Of a stretch of DNA of 64,000 nucleotides, positions 51,749-61,100 are shown in pieces. A model generated the notes under the pieces. The model did not search any database, was not told where the DNA came from, and saw only the letters and a list, made by a program, of their open reading frames with translations. This DNA comes from JANMZO01 sp963763135 (lineage in GTDB: Bacteria; Actinomycetota; Acidimicrobiia; Acidimicrobiales; JANYDT01), in NCBI GenBank assembly GCA_963763135.1, contig CAVXNJ010000004.1, forward strand, positions 1,302,001-1,366,000, written 5' to 3'. The translations under genes and the position numbers were made by a program. Every line of letters starts with the position of its first letter. Within the stretch, counting starts at the first letter, position 1.

Positions 51749-53014
51749 TCAGCGGCCGATCTTGAGCAACTGCGTGGGTCGGGCGATGCCATGAATAGCG
51801 GCCGCTGCGAAGGAGGCGAAAATGAACGCGTATACGGCAAAGGGCGTGGACGAACCGTTGAAGGCCCGGTTTGAAATCGCTCCGAACACCGCTCCCCCGG
51901 CGGTGCCGGCGGTCCCGAGAACGGCGGTGGCCATCCCGGCCACATGCGGAACCGGCGCCATAGCCGCAGAGTTGCAGTTCGGGGTCATGCCTGAAATCAC
52001 GGGCAACATGACCGCCATTCCTAGGATCAGCAGCAGGACCGGGGGTTTGCCACCGAATCCAACCACGAGGGCCAGCAACGCTCCCGTGGAAACGACCCCA
52101 AGGAGTGACCCGACCTGCAGGACCCGAGACAGCCCGAACCGCCCGACGATTCGACCGTTGAGAAACGACGCGGTGCCGAAGCACACCGCAACGACTCCAA
52201 AGATCAACGGAAAGCGCGCGCCCTGGTCGTAGACATCGTCGAAGATGACCTCAGCTCCGCCGATGTACGACGACATGATGCCGAAGTAGAAAACGACGGC
52301 GATACCGCACCCGACCGTAACCGGAGTTCGGAAAATGGCTTTCACCGCGTCCCACAGCGCAGCGGGACCCACCGATCGCCGCTTGCTCTCCGGAAGGGTC
52401 TCGGGCATTTTCGTAAGTACGAAGAACATCCAGAACGCAAATGCGATCGGCATCCAGAACACGAGGTGCCAGGAACCCACCTTCAAGATCCCCGACGCAA
52501 TCACCGGGCCCACGATCGGGATGACGACGAAGATGCTCATGATCACGGACATCGTCTTGGCCATTGAGTCCCCCACCGACGTGTCGCGAACCATGGCGAG
52601 TGTGAGCGAGCGGGGACCGGCGGCTCCGAAGCCCCACAGAAAACGCCAGGCGATCATCATCGCCAGCGATGTCGACATCACCGTTCCGACCCCGGCAAAC
52701 ACGAAGATTCCCAGTCCGATCATCATCGGCCGTTTGCGACCGTAGCGATCAGATGCCGGACCGTAGAACAACTGGCCGGTGGCCATACCGAAGAAGAACG
52801 AGGTGATGAGCAGCGACACGCGGGTCGAGTCGGCCGGCAGATCGAACGCTTTTCGGATGGCCGGGAACGCCGGTAGCAGGATGTCGATCGAGATCGCCGC
52901 CATCCCCATGAACCCGGCAAGGGCCAACACGAAGTACTTCGGTAGGACCGGCATATCTGCTGGGCCACTGGGCGCGGGTAACCCGGGCGATGCATCCACG
53001 GTTGAAGAAGTCAC
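51749..53014 (-). CDS. MFS transporter, Bcr/CflA (DHA1) type
   Basis: The 421-residue protein has twelve helices. The motif A loop reads YGPASDRYGRKRPMMIGLGIFVFAG, followed by RFLWGFGAAGPRSLTLAMVRD, the Bcr/CflA-like pattern of drug:proton antiporters. GTG 53014 is chosen; an ATG about 60 bp later (MPVLPKYFVLALAGF) lies right before helix 1. The frame to 53206 overlaps the upstream gene and was rejected. It follows the nucleotide-sugar operon by 53 bp and may export a related product or be unrelated. Confidence 0.85.
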   Translation of the reverse strand: MTSSTVDASPGLPAPSGPADMPVLPKYFVLALAGFMGMAAISIDILLPAFPAIRKAFDLPADSTRVSLLITSFFFGMATGQLFYGPASDRYGRKRPMMIGLGIFVFAGVGTVMSTSLAMMIAWRFLWGFGAAGPRSLTLAMVRDTSVGDSMAKTMSVIMSIFVVIPIVGPVIASGILKVGSWHLVFWMPIAFAFWMFFVLTKMPETLPESKRRSVGPAALWDAVKAIFRTPVTVGCGIAVVFYFGIMSSYIGGAEVIFDDVYDQGARFPLIFGVVAVCFGTASFLNGRIVGRFGLSRVLQVGSLLGVVSTGALLALVVGFGGKPPVLLLILGMAVMLPVISGMTPNCNSAAMAPVPHVAGMATAVLGTAGTAGGAVFGAISNRAFNGSSTPFAVYAFIFASFAAAAIHGIARPTQLLKIGR

Positions 53015-53067
53015 GGGACACCCTAACCGCAGGTCACCGCGCGGGCGAAGCTCCCGCGCGGGATGGC

Positions 53068-54375
53068 TCAGTAACCCGGTGCACCGTCTTTGCGAGCGGC
53101 TTCCTGCTGCTCGCGATAGAGCTGGTGACCCAGACTCGATTGGGGCGGACGCACGTCGTCCCAACTGATGACCGAGTCGATCGCCAGATCGCGCGTGAGT
53201 GTGCAACCCTCAATCAGACCCTGGGGTACAAGCCGTTCCGTCTGCACGACGCTGGAGTTGTCGGCTTCGCCATAGGTCATGTATTCGCCGTATGCGTCGA
53301 ATACTTCACCCGCTTTCAGGTCACGCTTGGCCACAGCCACGACCTCGACCGAGCCCCAGCCTTCGGGCTGACCGCACGCGTCACCGAAGAGCACTACCCG
53401 GGCCACGGTCGTCGGGGCCTCGAAGTGGCAGAGGTGGTACGGCTGGTAGAAGCTGTACAGCGGCCCTTCACCCAATTTGTACAAGTTGAGGTAGTGCTGC
53501 TGTTTGGGGTCGGGGTGTTCCGCCAGGCAGAACACGCCGGGGCCCGGCTTGGAGCCGACGACATATTCGACGATTCCTCCAAGTTCACGCAGCTCATCGA
53601 TGTCGTACTTCGTGGTCAACTCGTCGACGTGCCCCAAGTGGTCGTATTGGTACATTCCACGTTTGGCGACTTTGAACCCGGTCGCGTTGGCCACGATGGC
53701 CTGCTCGAAATTCACCTTCGAACCATCAGCGAAGCTCGTCACCATGGTCGGGTTCTGTCCCCACTTTTCGGCGAATCCCTTTTGGGTCGTCGGAGTGCGG
53801 TACGGGTCCTGCAGACCCTTGATGTTGCCGAGCACTCTCGGGGTGAGACCCAGGCCCTTGACGAATCGCCAAAGGTTCAACTGCACGCCGGGTTGGTCAC
53901 CGTCGGAGGCGGTCACGATCACGCCGGCTGCATCAGCCTTCTTCTTCAGCAGTGGCCCGATCGTCGCGTCGACCTCGGCGTTCATGAGAACGAGGTGTTT
54001 GCCGTGGGCGAACGCATCAAGAGCGATTGCTGCTCCGTAGTCGACCGCTCCGGTCATATCCACCAGGCAGTCAATCTGCTCCGAACGCGTCAGAAGTGTC
54101 GGATCGTCGGTCACCGCGGGACATTCGCTCGCGATAGCGGCTTCCAACGCCGCCAGCGTTTCGACGACGACGGCGCCTTTGGTATCGGCGTACTCACACA
54201 CTTTGAGGGCACGCTCGACGTTGCGGTTGCAAATGGCGACGACGGTCATGCCGGGCACCGAATGGGTGACCTGGTTAACGAATCCCTGGGCCATGAATCC
54301 AGCGCCGAACAACCCCACCCGAATTGGTTTTCCGGCTCGTTCCCGGGCCGCTAATGCGGTATCGATAATGATCAT
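53068..54375 (-). CDS. NAD(P)-binding oxidoreductase with SAF-like C-terminal domain
   Basis: The 435-residue protein starts with a Rossmann fold of homoserine-dehydrogenase/MocA type (IRVGLFGAGFMAQGFVNQVTHSVPGMTVVAICNRN, VDMTGAVDYGAAIALDAFAHGKHLVLMNAEVDATIGPLL). A middle catalytic-like domain follows, then a SAF-like end (VEVVAVAKRDLKAGEVFDAYGEYMTYG...LPQGL-type). Genes of this architecture occur in nucleotide-sugar and O-antigen loci. The start overlaps the epimerase stop (ATGA). The exact reaction is not assigned. Confidence 0.75.
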   Translation of the reverse strand: MIIIDTALAARERAGKPIRVGLFGAGFMAQGFVNQVTHSVPGMTVVAICNRNVERALKVCEYADTKGAVVVETLAALEAAIASECPAVTDDPTLLTRSEQIDCLVDMTGAVDYGAAIALDAFAHGKHLVLMNAEVDATIGPLLKKKADAAGVIVTASDGDQPGVQLNLWRFVKGLGLTPRVLGNIKGLQDPYRTPTTQKGFAEKWGQNPTMVTSFADGSKVNFEQAIVANATGFKVAKRGMYQYDHLGHVDELTTKYDIDELRELGGIVEYVVGSKPGPGVFCLAEHPDPKQQHYLNLYKLGEGPLYSFYQPYHLCHFEAPTTVARVVLFGDACGQPEGWGSVEVVAVAKRDLKAGEVFDAYGEYMTYGEADNSSVVQTERLVPQGLIEGCTLTRDLAIDSVISWDDVRPPQSSLGHQLYREQQEAARKDGAPGY

Positions 54376-54950
54376 GACGGGTCTCCTTCGACTCGCATCT
54401 TCTGGTCGATTCGTCCTTGCTGCTCACCTAGTGAAGACCAGGAAGCGTCTTTTTCGCTGATTACCGAAACGGCCCGCGGCCAGGAAATCGCAAGCGCCGG
54501 GTCATCGTGACGAAGACCACCCTCTTCGGCCGGCGTGTAGAACGCACTGACAAGGTAGAGAACTTCGGTGTCGTCAGCCAGCGTCATGAACCCATGAGCA
54601 AAGCGGGGTGGCACGACAAACGCTCGGCGGTTCGACGCCGTCAACTCCACCGACGTGTGTTGCAAAAACGTCGGCGATTCCGGTCGAAGGTCGACGATCA
54701 CGTCAAGCAACGCACCTGAGATACAACGGATGAACTTGTTCTCGGCGGCCGGCGGATACTGAAAGTGCATTCCGCGGACCGTTCCGGCCTTGGAACTCAG
54801 CGAGATGTTTGCCTGTCGGACATCGGACGCTATGCCGTGGTCGTCGAATTCCTTCTGACAGAACGCGCGGGCGAAGAAGCCCCGGTCGTCGTCTTTGGTT
54901 TCCAGATCGACAATCCAGGCACCCGCAAGCTTGGTTTCTTCAAAACGCAC
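54372..54950 (-). CDS. RfbC-like sugar 3,5-epimerase (cupin)
   Basis: The 192-residue product has the RmlC cupin fold: AWIVDLETKDDDRGFFARAFCQKEFDDHGI, VRQANISLSSKAGTVRGMHFQYPPAAENKFIRCISGALLDVIVDLRPESPTF (catalytic His in RGMHFQ) and PPRFAHGFMTLADDTEVLYLVSAFYTPAEEGGLRHDDPAL. It probably epimerises a 4-keto-6-deoxy sugar nucleotide. With a cytidylyltransferase as first gene, the donor may be a CDP-sugar rather than dTDP. It starts directly at the end of the SDR gene. Confidence 0.88.
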   Translation of the reverse strand: MRFEETKLAGAWIVDLETKDDDRGFFARAFCQKEFDDHGIASDVRQANISLSSKAGTVRGMHFQYPPAAENKFIRCISGALLDVIVDLRPESPTFLQHTSVELTASNRRAFVVPPRFAHGFMTLADDTEVLYLVSAFYTPAEEGGLRHDDPALAISWPRAVSVISEKDASWSSLGEQQGRIDQKMRVEGDPS

Positions 54951-55976
54951 TTAGCGGTCCCAAACGAGGAAGTCGTCAACCTGGCCGGTTGAGATCAGGT
55001 GTTTCACCTGCTTGATGCGGGTGTGCCCACGGAAACGATAGAGATCCTCGTCGAAACCGATCTTTGCGAAAATCGCGAGAAGGTCGGCGACACCCTTCGC
55101 CACGCTCCATTCGCAGGAAAAGCCGGGAAGCTGCGTATGAATCTTGGTGAAGTCGGCCTTGTAGTTGCGCTTGTCGGCTGAGGAGTCGCCGAAGATGAGT
55201 CCGCAACCCGGAACAAGTTCGCCGATGATCTCGGCCACCTGGCGAACCTGATGGTTCTGGCTGTCGGAGCCAACGTTGAAGATTTCGTTGTGCACCGCAT
55301 CTCGCGGCGCTTCGAGAATGCAAGCCGCCGCCTTGGATATATCGAGCACGTGGACGAACGGGCGCCACGGGGTGCCGTCGCTGGCCATACGAATTTCCTT
55401 GTACAGGAACGCGCTGGCGGCGAGGTCGTTAACCACGAGGTCGAACCGTTGCCGAGGCGATGCCCCGTATGCGGTGGCGTTGCGCATGAACGTGGGCGAG
55501 AAATTGTCGTCGGCTAGTGGGGCGACGTCTTGCTCCACGAGGACCTTGCACTTGGCGTACGAGGTGAGCGGTTCGGTCGGATCGCCCTCTTTGCTGGGTG
55601 CGTCTCCGGACGCGCCGTACACGCTGCAACTCGACATGTGCACGAAACGCTGGACGCCGGCTTCCTTGGCCAATTTCGCCAGACGTACGCTGCCGTGGTG
55701 GTTGATCTTGTAGGTGACATCGGGATTCAGTTCGCCCACCGGGTCATTGGAGACCTCGGCCAGGTGAACGACCGCGTCGAAACCGGCGAGGTCGTCGACG
55801 GTGATGTCACGGGTGTCTTTCGTGAGGGTTTGCGGTCGACGGTCGGTCGAGTTGTACAGCCAGCCGACGCGGTGAAGACCCGAGTCGAGCCCTGTCACCT
55901 CATGTCCGCGGCCAATGAGGTAGTCCCCCATACGCACACCGATATAGCCGTCGGCTCCGGTCAAGAGAACTTTCAT
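54951..55976 (-). CDS. NAD-dependent sugar epimerase/dehydratase (extended SDR)
   Basis: The 341-residue protein has the glycine motif MKVLLTGADGYIGVRMGDYL, VVHLAEVSNDPVGELNP and the SDR active site (MSSCSVYGASG, then SYAKCKVLVE as the YxxxK pair). A substrate domain with RFDLVVNDLAASAF, PWRPFVHVLDISKAAACILEAP and EIFNVGSDSQNHQV follows. ATG 55976 overlaps the rfbF stop as ATGA. As second gene after a glucose-1-phosphate cytidylyltransferase it could be a dehydratase or epimerase on CDP-sugars; motifs do not settle which. Confidence 0.85.
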   Translation of the reverse strand: MKVLLTGADGYIGVRMGDYLIGRGHEVTGLDSGLHRVGWLYNSTDRRPQTLTKDTRDITVDDLAGFDAVVHLAEVSNDPVGELNPDVTYKINHHGSVRLAKLAKEAGVQRFVHMSSCSVYGASGDAPSKEGDPTEPLTSYAKCKVLVEQDVAPLADDNFSPTFMRNATAYGASPRQRFDLVVNDLAASAFLYKEIRMASDGTPWRPFVHVLDISKAAACILEAPRDAVHNEIFNVGSDSQNHQVRQVAEIIGELVPGCGLIFGDSSADKRNYKADFTKIHTQLPGFSCEWSVAKGVADLLAIFAKIGFDEDLYRFRGHTRIKQVKHLISTGQVDDFLVWDR

Positions 55977-56739
55977 GCCCACACCTTCCATGTTGCCTGC
56001 CCCTGATCCCAGAGGTTGTTGAGATAGATCTTGTCGCGGAGGGTGTCCATGCACTGCCAAAAACCCTCGTGCCGGTTGGCCACGAGCTCGCCCTCGCGGG
56101 CGATGCCTTCCAGTGGTTCTTTCGCCCAGTCGACGTCACCGGGGATGTAGTCGAAAATGCCCGGTTCGAGAACGAAATACCCACCGTTGATCCAACCTTC
56201 GGACATCTGCGGCTTCTCGTCGAATCGGGTGACCATGTCACCATCGAGCGCGAGTTGCCCAAACCTGGCGTTCGGATGAACGGCCGTAACGGTCGCGAGC
56301 TTGCCGTGCGACTCGTGAAACTTCACCAGTGCTTGAAGGTCCACGTCAGCGACGCCATCGCCATAGGTCAGCATGAACGGTTCATCGTCGAGATAATCAC
56401 GCACCTTAAGCAGACGACCCGCAGTTTCCGTGTGCTGGCCCGTGTCGACCATGGTGACCCGCCAGGGTTCTGTCGTTGCCGGGTGTTTTTGATCACGCCG
56501 GTCGAAAAGTCGACGGTGATGTCATTGGAGGCCTGCAACATTTCGGTGAAATACCGCTTGATGTAGTCGCCCTTGTAGCCGAGACACAGTACGAAGTCAT
56601 TGAAGCCGTAGTGCGAATAGTGCTTCATGATGTGCCAGAGAATCGGGCGGTATCCGATTTCGACCATAGGTTTCGGGCGTACGTCGGTTTCCTCGCTCAG
56701 TCGGCTCCCGACACCGCCTGCCAGAATCACAACCTTCAT
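55973..56739 (-). CDS. rfbF: Glucose-1-phosphate cytidylyltransferase (single-base frameshift)
   Basis: RfbF makes CDP-glucose from CTP and glucose 1-phosphate. The first frame from ATG 56739 has MKVVILAGGVGSRLSEET, KPMVEIGYRPILWHIMKHYS and FVLCLGYKGDYIKRYF, and runs to VIKNTRQR. The family sequence then moves to the next frame: EPWRVTMVDTGQHTETAGRLLKV, LTYGDGVADVDLQALVKFH, RFGQLALDG, WINGGYFVLEP, FWQCMDTLRDKIYLNNLWDQG. One missing base near 56469-56475 accounts for this. Restored length is about 255 residues, normal for RfbF. It is the first gene of the coupled sugar operon. Confidence 0.85.
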
Positions 56740-57018
56740 CGCGAGCCGTCCCATTTCGTACAAATCGGAGCCGTTCTGATTCCGAAAACCTAGAAATCAG
56801 CTTAAAAGCGCAGGGGATCATCCACAACGGGCCGATCGAACCATCCGGGCCGCCAATCGGCAAATCCCCGAATTTCACGTCTACTTTCAGCCGAGCTGGA
56901 AACGAAGATACTCGTTCCCGGTCGTTGCCTCGCCGAGACGGCACCGTCTGTGGTCGGGCGAACCGGGCACCGTCCGTGGTCGGCGGAGACCATCCGCTGA
57001 CCCGGCAAGGAAGGGTGC

Positions 57019-57732
57019 TCAGCGATCGCCGAGAAAACCCGCGTGGTCGAGGTGCGTCGTATCGTTGAATCGTCGAAGTACCCATGTCGGGCCGAGCACG
57101 ACGATCGTGTGGAGCGAACAGTTGTCGGAACCGCCGAACGATCGCGACGACGCGCCGACAGCGTGACCAGCAAGCGCTCCGATTACGCCTCCGTGGACAA
57201 CGCACAGAACCCGTTGATCCTGATGTATGGCATGAAGACGCTCGATGGCGCCGACACATCGGGCCCGTAGCTGCTCGGCCGTCTCGGCGCCAGGGATGTG
57301 ACCCCAATCACCCGTTTCGAGGACCTTCTGCCACAGTGGGTGCCCGTTTGCGGCGTGCTCGCGCAGGCGGCCACCCTCCCATTCACCGAGGAAGATCTCA
57401 CGAAGGTCGCGCTCGACCGTTGCGGTCATCCCGTTTTTCGCCAGAAGCGGCGCGGCCGTCTGGGCCGTCCGACGGAGGTTCGTGACATAGATCGCATCGA
57501 AGGTTTCGCTGGCCAAACGCCGAGCGGCCAGTTCGGCCTGAGCTACACCATCCGGGTCCAGGGCCGGGTCACCGTGACCGTCAACGAGCGGGAACGGATA
57601 CCCGGGTCGGAATGGTTCGCTCGCTCCGTGACGGAGTAGCACGATCTCGGTGGCCCCGGCCGGGGGAACGTATCGGGTCTGTCGGTGCGAGGAGAGGTCG
57701 GGCGCGGCCGGTGTTTGTGACATAAGCCCCAA
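57019..57732 (-). CDS. Histidine phosphatase family protein
   Basis: The 237-residue protein has the phosphoglycerate-mutase-like signature LLRHGAS, then DGVAQAELAARRLASETFDAIYVTNLRRTAQTA, EIFLGEWEGG and the second histidine in CVVHGGVIGAL. About 25 residues precede the core. Substrate unknown. It is 280 bp upstream of rfbF on the same strand; that gap shows no gene, only a few short repeats (ACCGTC/CGTGGTCGG at 56940-56985). Confidence 0.85.
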   Translation of the reverse strand: MGLMSQTPAAPDLSSHRQTRYVPPAGATEIVLLRHGASEPFRPGYPFPLVDGHGDPALDPDGVAQAELAARRLASETFDAIYVTNLRRTAQTAAPLLAKNGMTATVERDLREIFLGEWEGGRLREHAANGHPLWQKVLETGDWGHIPGAETAEQLRARCVGAIERLHAIHQDQRVLCVVHGGVIGALAGHAVGASSRSFGGSDNCSLHTIVVLGPTWVLRRFNDTTHLDHAGFLGDR

Positions 57733-57860
57733 TCATGACCCAGCCAAGGAAACAGATGCAGTCGAACGGGGCTCGGAAGCCGGAAGGGTCGGTTACATCG
57801 ATGTGAACAGCGCGTTCGAAATGTACCGGGTGACCGCTGTCAGCCGGTACGTTTTAGGAA

Positions 57861-58697
57861 ATGTCCGACCGAACGCCCCGATCGTTTCTGGAACTCATGA
57901 CGCTGGAGCGCGTCGCCACCGACTTCTTCATCGGGCAAACGCCGCAGTACCCGTGGGGTCGCGTCTTCGGTGGCCAGGTTGTCGCTCAGGCTCTGGCGGC
58001 CGCAACTGCGACTGTGGAGAAAAACCACCGGGTCCATTCACTCCACGCCTATTTCGTTCTCGGTGGCGCCCCGGGTGAGCAGATCCTCTACGAGGTCGAC
58101 CGCCTGCGAGAAGGCCGCTCGTTCACGACCCGCCGCGTGGTAGCGAGGCAGTCCGGCGGGGCGATCCTCAATCTCGACGCCAGCTTCCAAGCCGATGAAG
58201 ACGACCTGGATATCCAGGAAGCGGGCCTGCCCGACGGTGTTCCCATGCCAGACGAGGTGAAACCGGTCGAATGGGGTGCGATGGCCGAGGTTCGAGACAT
58301 CAAACCGAAACCGGGGGTCGCCCGGTCTCAAGTTTGGATGCGGGTCCGGGAGGAACTCGGTGACAACCCGGGCCTCCACGCCTGCGCTCTCGCCTACATG
58401 TCTGATCACAATCCCATGGACTCAATGATCCTGAGCCACCCAATGGGTCAGGCCTGGGACCAGATGATGACGGCGTCGCTTGACCATGCGATCTGGTTTC
58501 ATCGTCCGATCGACGCGACACAGTGGATCTTGTTCGACATGAGCGGTCACGGGCTGGTCAACGCCAGGGGGATGGCGACCGGAGCCGCGTACAACGAGGC
58601 CGGAATCCATCTTGCGACCATCGCGCAAGAAGGCCTTGTTCGGTCACCTAGGTCCAAGCCCGACGGGAAAACCGCCGGCAAGACTCCCGAAACCTAA
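57861..58697 (+). CDS. tesB: Acyl-CoA thioesterase II
   Basis: The 278-residue double-hot-dog protein matches TesB: FLELMTLERVATDFFIGQTP, GRVFGGQVVAQALAAATATV, VHSLHAYFVLGG, GRSFTTRRVVARQSGGAI. The C-terminal hot-dog shows ACALAYMSDHNPMDSMILSHP (with the catalytic Asp), SLDHAIWFHRP and FDMSGHGLVNARGMATG. It hydrolyses medium/long acyl-CoAs. Followed in the same direction by the amidohydrolase gene. Confidence 0.92.
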   Translation: MSDRTPRSFLELMTLERVATDFFIGQTPQYPWGRVFGGQVVAQALAAATATVEKNHRVHSLHAYFVLGGAPGEQILYEVDRLREGRSFTTRRVVARQSGGAILNLDASFQADEDDLDIQEAGLPDGVPMPDEVKPVEWGAMAEVRDIKPKPGVARSQVWMRVREELGDNPGLHACALAYMSDHNPMDSMILSHPMGQAWDQMMTASLDHAIWFHRPIDATQWILFDMSGHGLVNARGMATGAAYNEAGIHLATIAQEGLVRSPRSKPDGKTAGKTPET

Positions 58698-58777
58698 TCG
58701 CCAAACCTCCCGATCAACGAGCAACCGACCTGGGTCCCGCCGGATCCGACACCCGACAACTTCAGAACCGAGAATTC

Positions 58778-60166
58778 GTGTCCTCCACCACCTCGCCCTC
58801 CCCCGTTCAACTGCTGGTGCACAACGCACGATGCCTGGCGACCATGGATGGCGAACGACGCGAAATCGCTGGAGGATGGGTGGCCGTCGACGATGGTGTC
58901 GTCGTTGCGGTTGGAGGCCCGTTGGATCCCCTCCCGTCCGCTTCGAAGACCATCGATGCCGATGGTTGCCTGGTGACACCCGGTCTCATCAACACCCACC
59001 ATCACATTTTCCAAAACCTTACGCGCGCATATGGTCCCATGACCAGCGCTCCCCTCTTCGGCTGGCTCAAGTCGCTCTATCCCCTCTGGCAGTATCTCGA
59101 CGAGGAGGCGATCTACGAGTCCGCCTGGGTCGGGCTCGCCGAACTCGCGCTCGGCGGATGTACGACGAGCACGGATCACCTTTACGTCCATCCCGTGGGT
59201 GCCGGTGATCTGTTGGCCGCCGAGATCAAAGCCGCTGGCGAACTCGGGTTCCGGTTCCACCCGACCTACGGCTCGATGAGCCTTTCCGAAAAAGACGGTG
59301 GACTTCCGCCCGACTCCGTGGTCCGCAACGACGACGAGATCCTGGCTGAGTCAAAACGCCATGTCGACCTCCATCACGACCGGGCGCACGGAGCCATGGT
59401 TCGGATTGCGCTCGCGCCGTGTTCGCCGTTCTCGGTCAGCCCCGAGTTGATGGTTCGCACCGCCGAACTGGCTGAGCAACTCGATGTACGACTCCACACG
59501 CACCTCGCCGAGAACGCCGAAGACGATGACTACTCGATGGCTCACTTCGGCCGACGCTGCATCGAGCAGTTCGAAGAAGTCGGTTGGGCGACCTCACGTT
59601 CGTGGGTCGCACACTGCGTGATGCCCAACCCCGACGAGGTGAAGCGGCTCGGCGCGGCTCATGTCGGAGTTGCGCACTGCCCGAGTTCGAACATGATCCT
59701 CGCTTCCGGTCTGGCACCGGTGGTGGATCTGCGGGCGGCGGGTTCGCCCGTAGGTTTGGGCTGCGACGGCTCGTCGTCGGCCGACTCGGCCAGCCTATGG
59801 CAGGAAGCCCGGTTGGCGATGTTGACGGGCAAGCTTCGAAGCGGAGCCGACATGATGCACGCTCGAACATCGTTGGAAATCGCCACACGTGGAGGTGCGG
59901 CGTGTCTCGGCCGAGAGGGCGAACTCGGAGAGCTGTCGGTCGGAGCCGTCGGCGACATCGCAATCTGGGATCTCACCGGGCCGTTGTACGCCGGTGCCCT
60001 GAGTGATCCGATCGAGGCATGGCTGCGATGCGGACCGACGTCAGCCCGCCAAACGATTGTTGCGGGTAACGTGCTCGTGGATGGGGGCCGGCTCACCGAC
60101 GACCGCCTTGACAGCCACGTTGCCTCCCACAACCGCATAGCTCGACGCCTTCAGCGGCTCGACTGA
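58778..60166 (+). CDS. Amidohydrolase, probable 8-oxoguanine deaminase
   Basis: The 462-residue protein is in the TrzN/AtzA/guanine-deaminase branch of the amidohydrolases. Metal ligands lie in LINTHHHIFQNLTRAYG, HTHLAENAEDD, SWVAHCVMPN and LGCDGSSSADSASLW. The THHH-x-x-QNLTRAYG start, LFGWLKSLYPLWQYLDEEA and AHCPSSNMILASG follow the pattern of 8-oxoguanine deaminases, which convert 8-oxoguanine to urate. That would salvage oxidised purines; other aminohydrolase activities cannot be excluded. The first codon is GTG 58778. Confidence 0.7.
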   Translation: MSSTTSPSPVQLLVHNARCLATMDGERREIAGGWVAVDDGVVVAVGGPLDPLPSASKTIDADGCLVTPGLINTHHHIFQNLTRAYGPMTSAPLFGWLKSLYPLWQYLDEEAIYESAWVGLAELALGGCTTSTDHLYVHPVGAGDLLAAEIKAAGELGFRFHPTYGSMSLSEKDGGLPPDSVVRNDDEILAESKRHVDLHHDRAHGAMVRIALAPCSPFSVSPELMVRTAELAEQLDVRLHTHLAENAEDDDYSMAHFGRRCIEQFEEVGWATSRSWVAHCVMPNPDEVKRLGAAHVGVAHCPSSNMILASGLAPVVDLRAAGSPVGLGCDGSSSADSASLWQEARLAMLTGKLRSGADMMHARTSLEIATRGGAACLGREGELGELSVGAVGDIAIWDLTGPLYAGALSDPIEAWLRCGPTSARQTIVAGNVLVDGGRLTDDRLDSHVASHNRIARRLQRLD

Positions 60167-60220
60167 ATGGCCCAACCCGGCTGACGGCGCACACTGGCGC
60201 GCCTCGCATCATCGGTGTGC

Positions 60221-61012
60221 CTAATAGGTCCAGCCCCTGCGCACATCGGTCGCCAGCAAGCGGCCGAACTGCAAGCCCGGGAAGTGAGCGGCAGCGACGG
60301 GAACATCGGACCCCTCAAGCTCGCGAGCCAGTGCGATGCGGGTCTGCTGAGCCAACTTGGGATCGATGTCGAAGACCGCTTCCCAGTCGTCCTCAACGAG
60401 TTCGATCGGACAGTGCACGACGTCGCCGAGAAGCATCGCCCGCTCGTTACCGTCGCTCACGACCATGATCGTCGAACCGGGTGTGTGGCCGGGCGCCCCC
60501 TGAACGTCGAGACCTGGGAAAAGGGTTGAGTCATGCTCCCAGAACTCCATTCGATCCGTAAGTGGTCGTAGCTTTTCGGCCGCACGCGGATCCTCGCCGG
60601 TCACGAAATGATCCCAGTCGGCGCGATGGCATCTCGGGGTCGCGTTCGGGAAGACGATCTGTCCTTGCTGCGTGGCCCACCCAACGTGATCGAAGTGAAG
60701 GTGGGTGAAGAGAATGTCGGTCACGTCTTCGGGAGCGACCCCGTGGGCCGACAGGGAGTCCATAAATGCTCCTCCCACAAAGGGTGGTTTGTTGATCGGC
60801 CCGAGTCCACAGTCGATCACGATCACCTTCGACCCGATGCGAACGAGGAATCCTCCGAGCGCAAGCTCCAACTGACCGTCGGCGTCGAGAAACGGTGCGT
60901 GGGGCGCCCACGGGTCCGCTCCATCCGGTCCGGCAAACCGAAGAACCTCCTTGGCCGGCACCTTGGCCACGCCGTCGTACACCGGAAGAATCTCGAGCGA
61001 TCCAATGCGCAT
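60221..61012 (-). CDS. MBL-fold metallo-hydrolase
   Basis: The 263-residue protein has the metallo-beta-lactamase signature DILFTHLHFDHVGWA (HxHxDH) after VIVIDCGLGP, with the later metal ligands in QGAPGHTPGSTIMVV and LLGDVVHCPIEL. The overall pattern resembles N-acyl-homoserine-lactonase-like or other lactonase members, but the substrate is unknown. It converges on the amidohydrolase gene and is divergent from the YunG-like gene. Confidence 0.85.
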   Translation of the reverse strand: MRIGSLEILPVYDGVAKVPAKEVLRFAGPDGADPWAPHAPFLDADGQLELALGGFLVRIGSKVIVIDCGLGPINKPPFVGGAFMDSLSAHGVAPEDVTDILFTHLHFDHVGWATQQGQIVFPNATPRCHRADWDHFVTGEDPRAAEKLRPLTDRMEFWEHDSTLFPGLDVQGAPGHTPGSTIMVVSDGNERAMLLGDVVHCPIELVEDDWEAVFDIDPKLAQQTRIALARELEGSDVPVAAAHFPGLQFGRLLATDVRRGWTY

Positions 61013-61100
61013 CGCGACACTCTAGGAAAGAACGCCGCGGCGCGCTCGTTCGCCCGCGAACAGCCCATCCTGCCGTGGATCACTGGTTACGATTTCGGTC

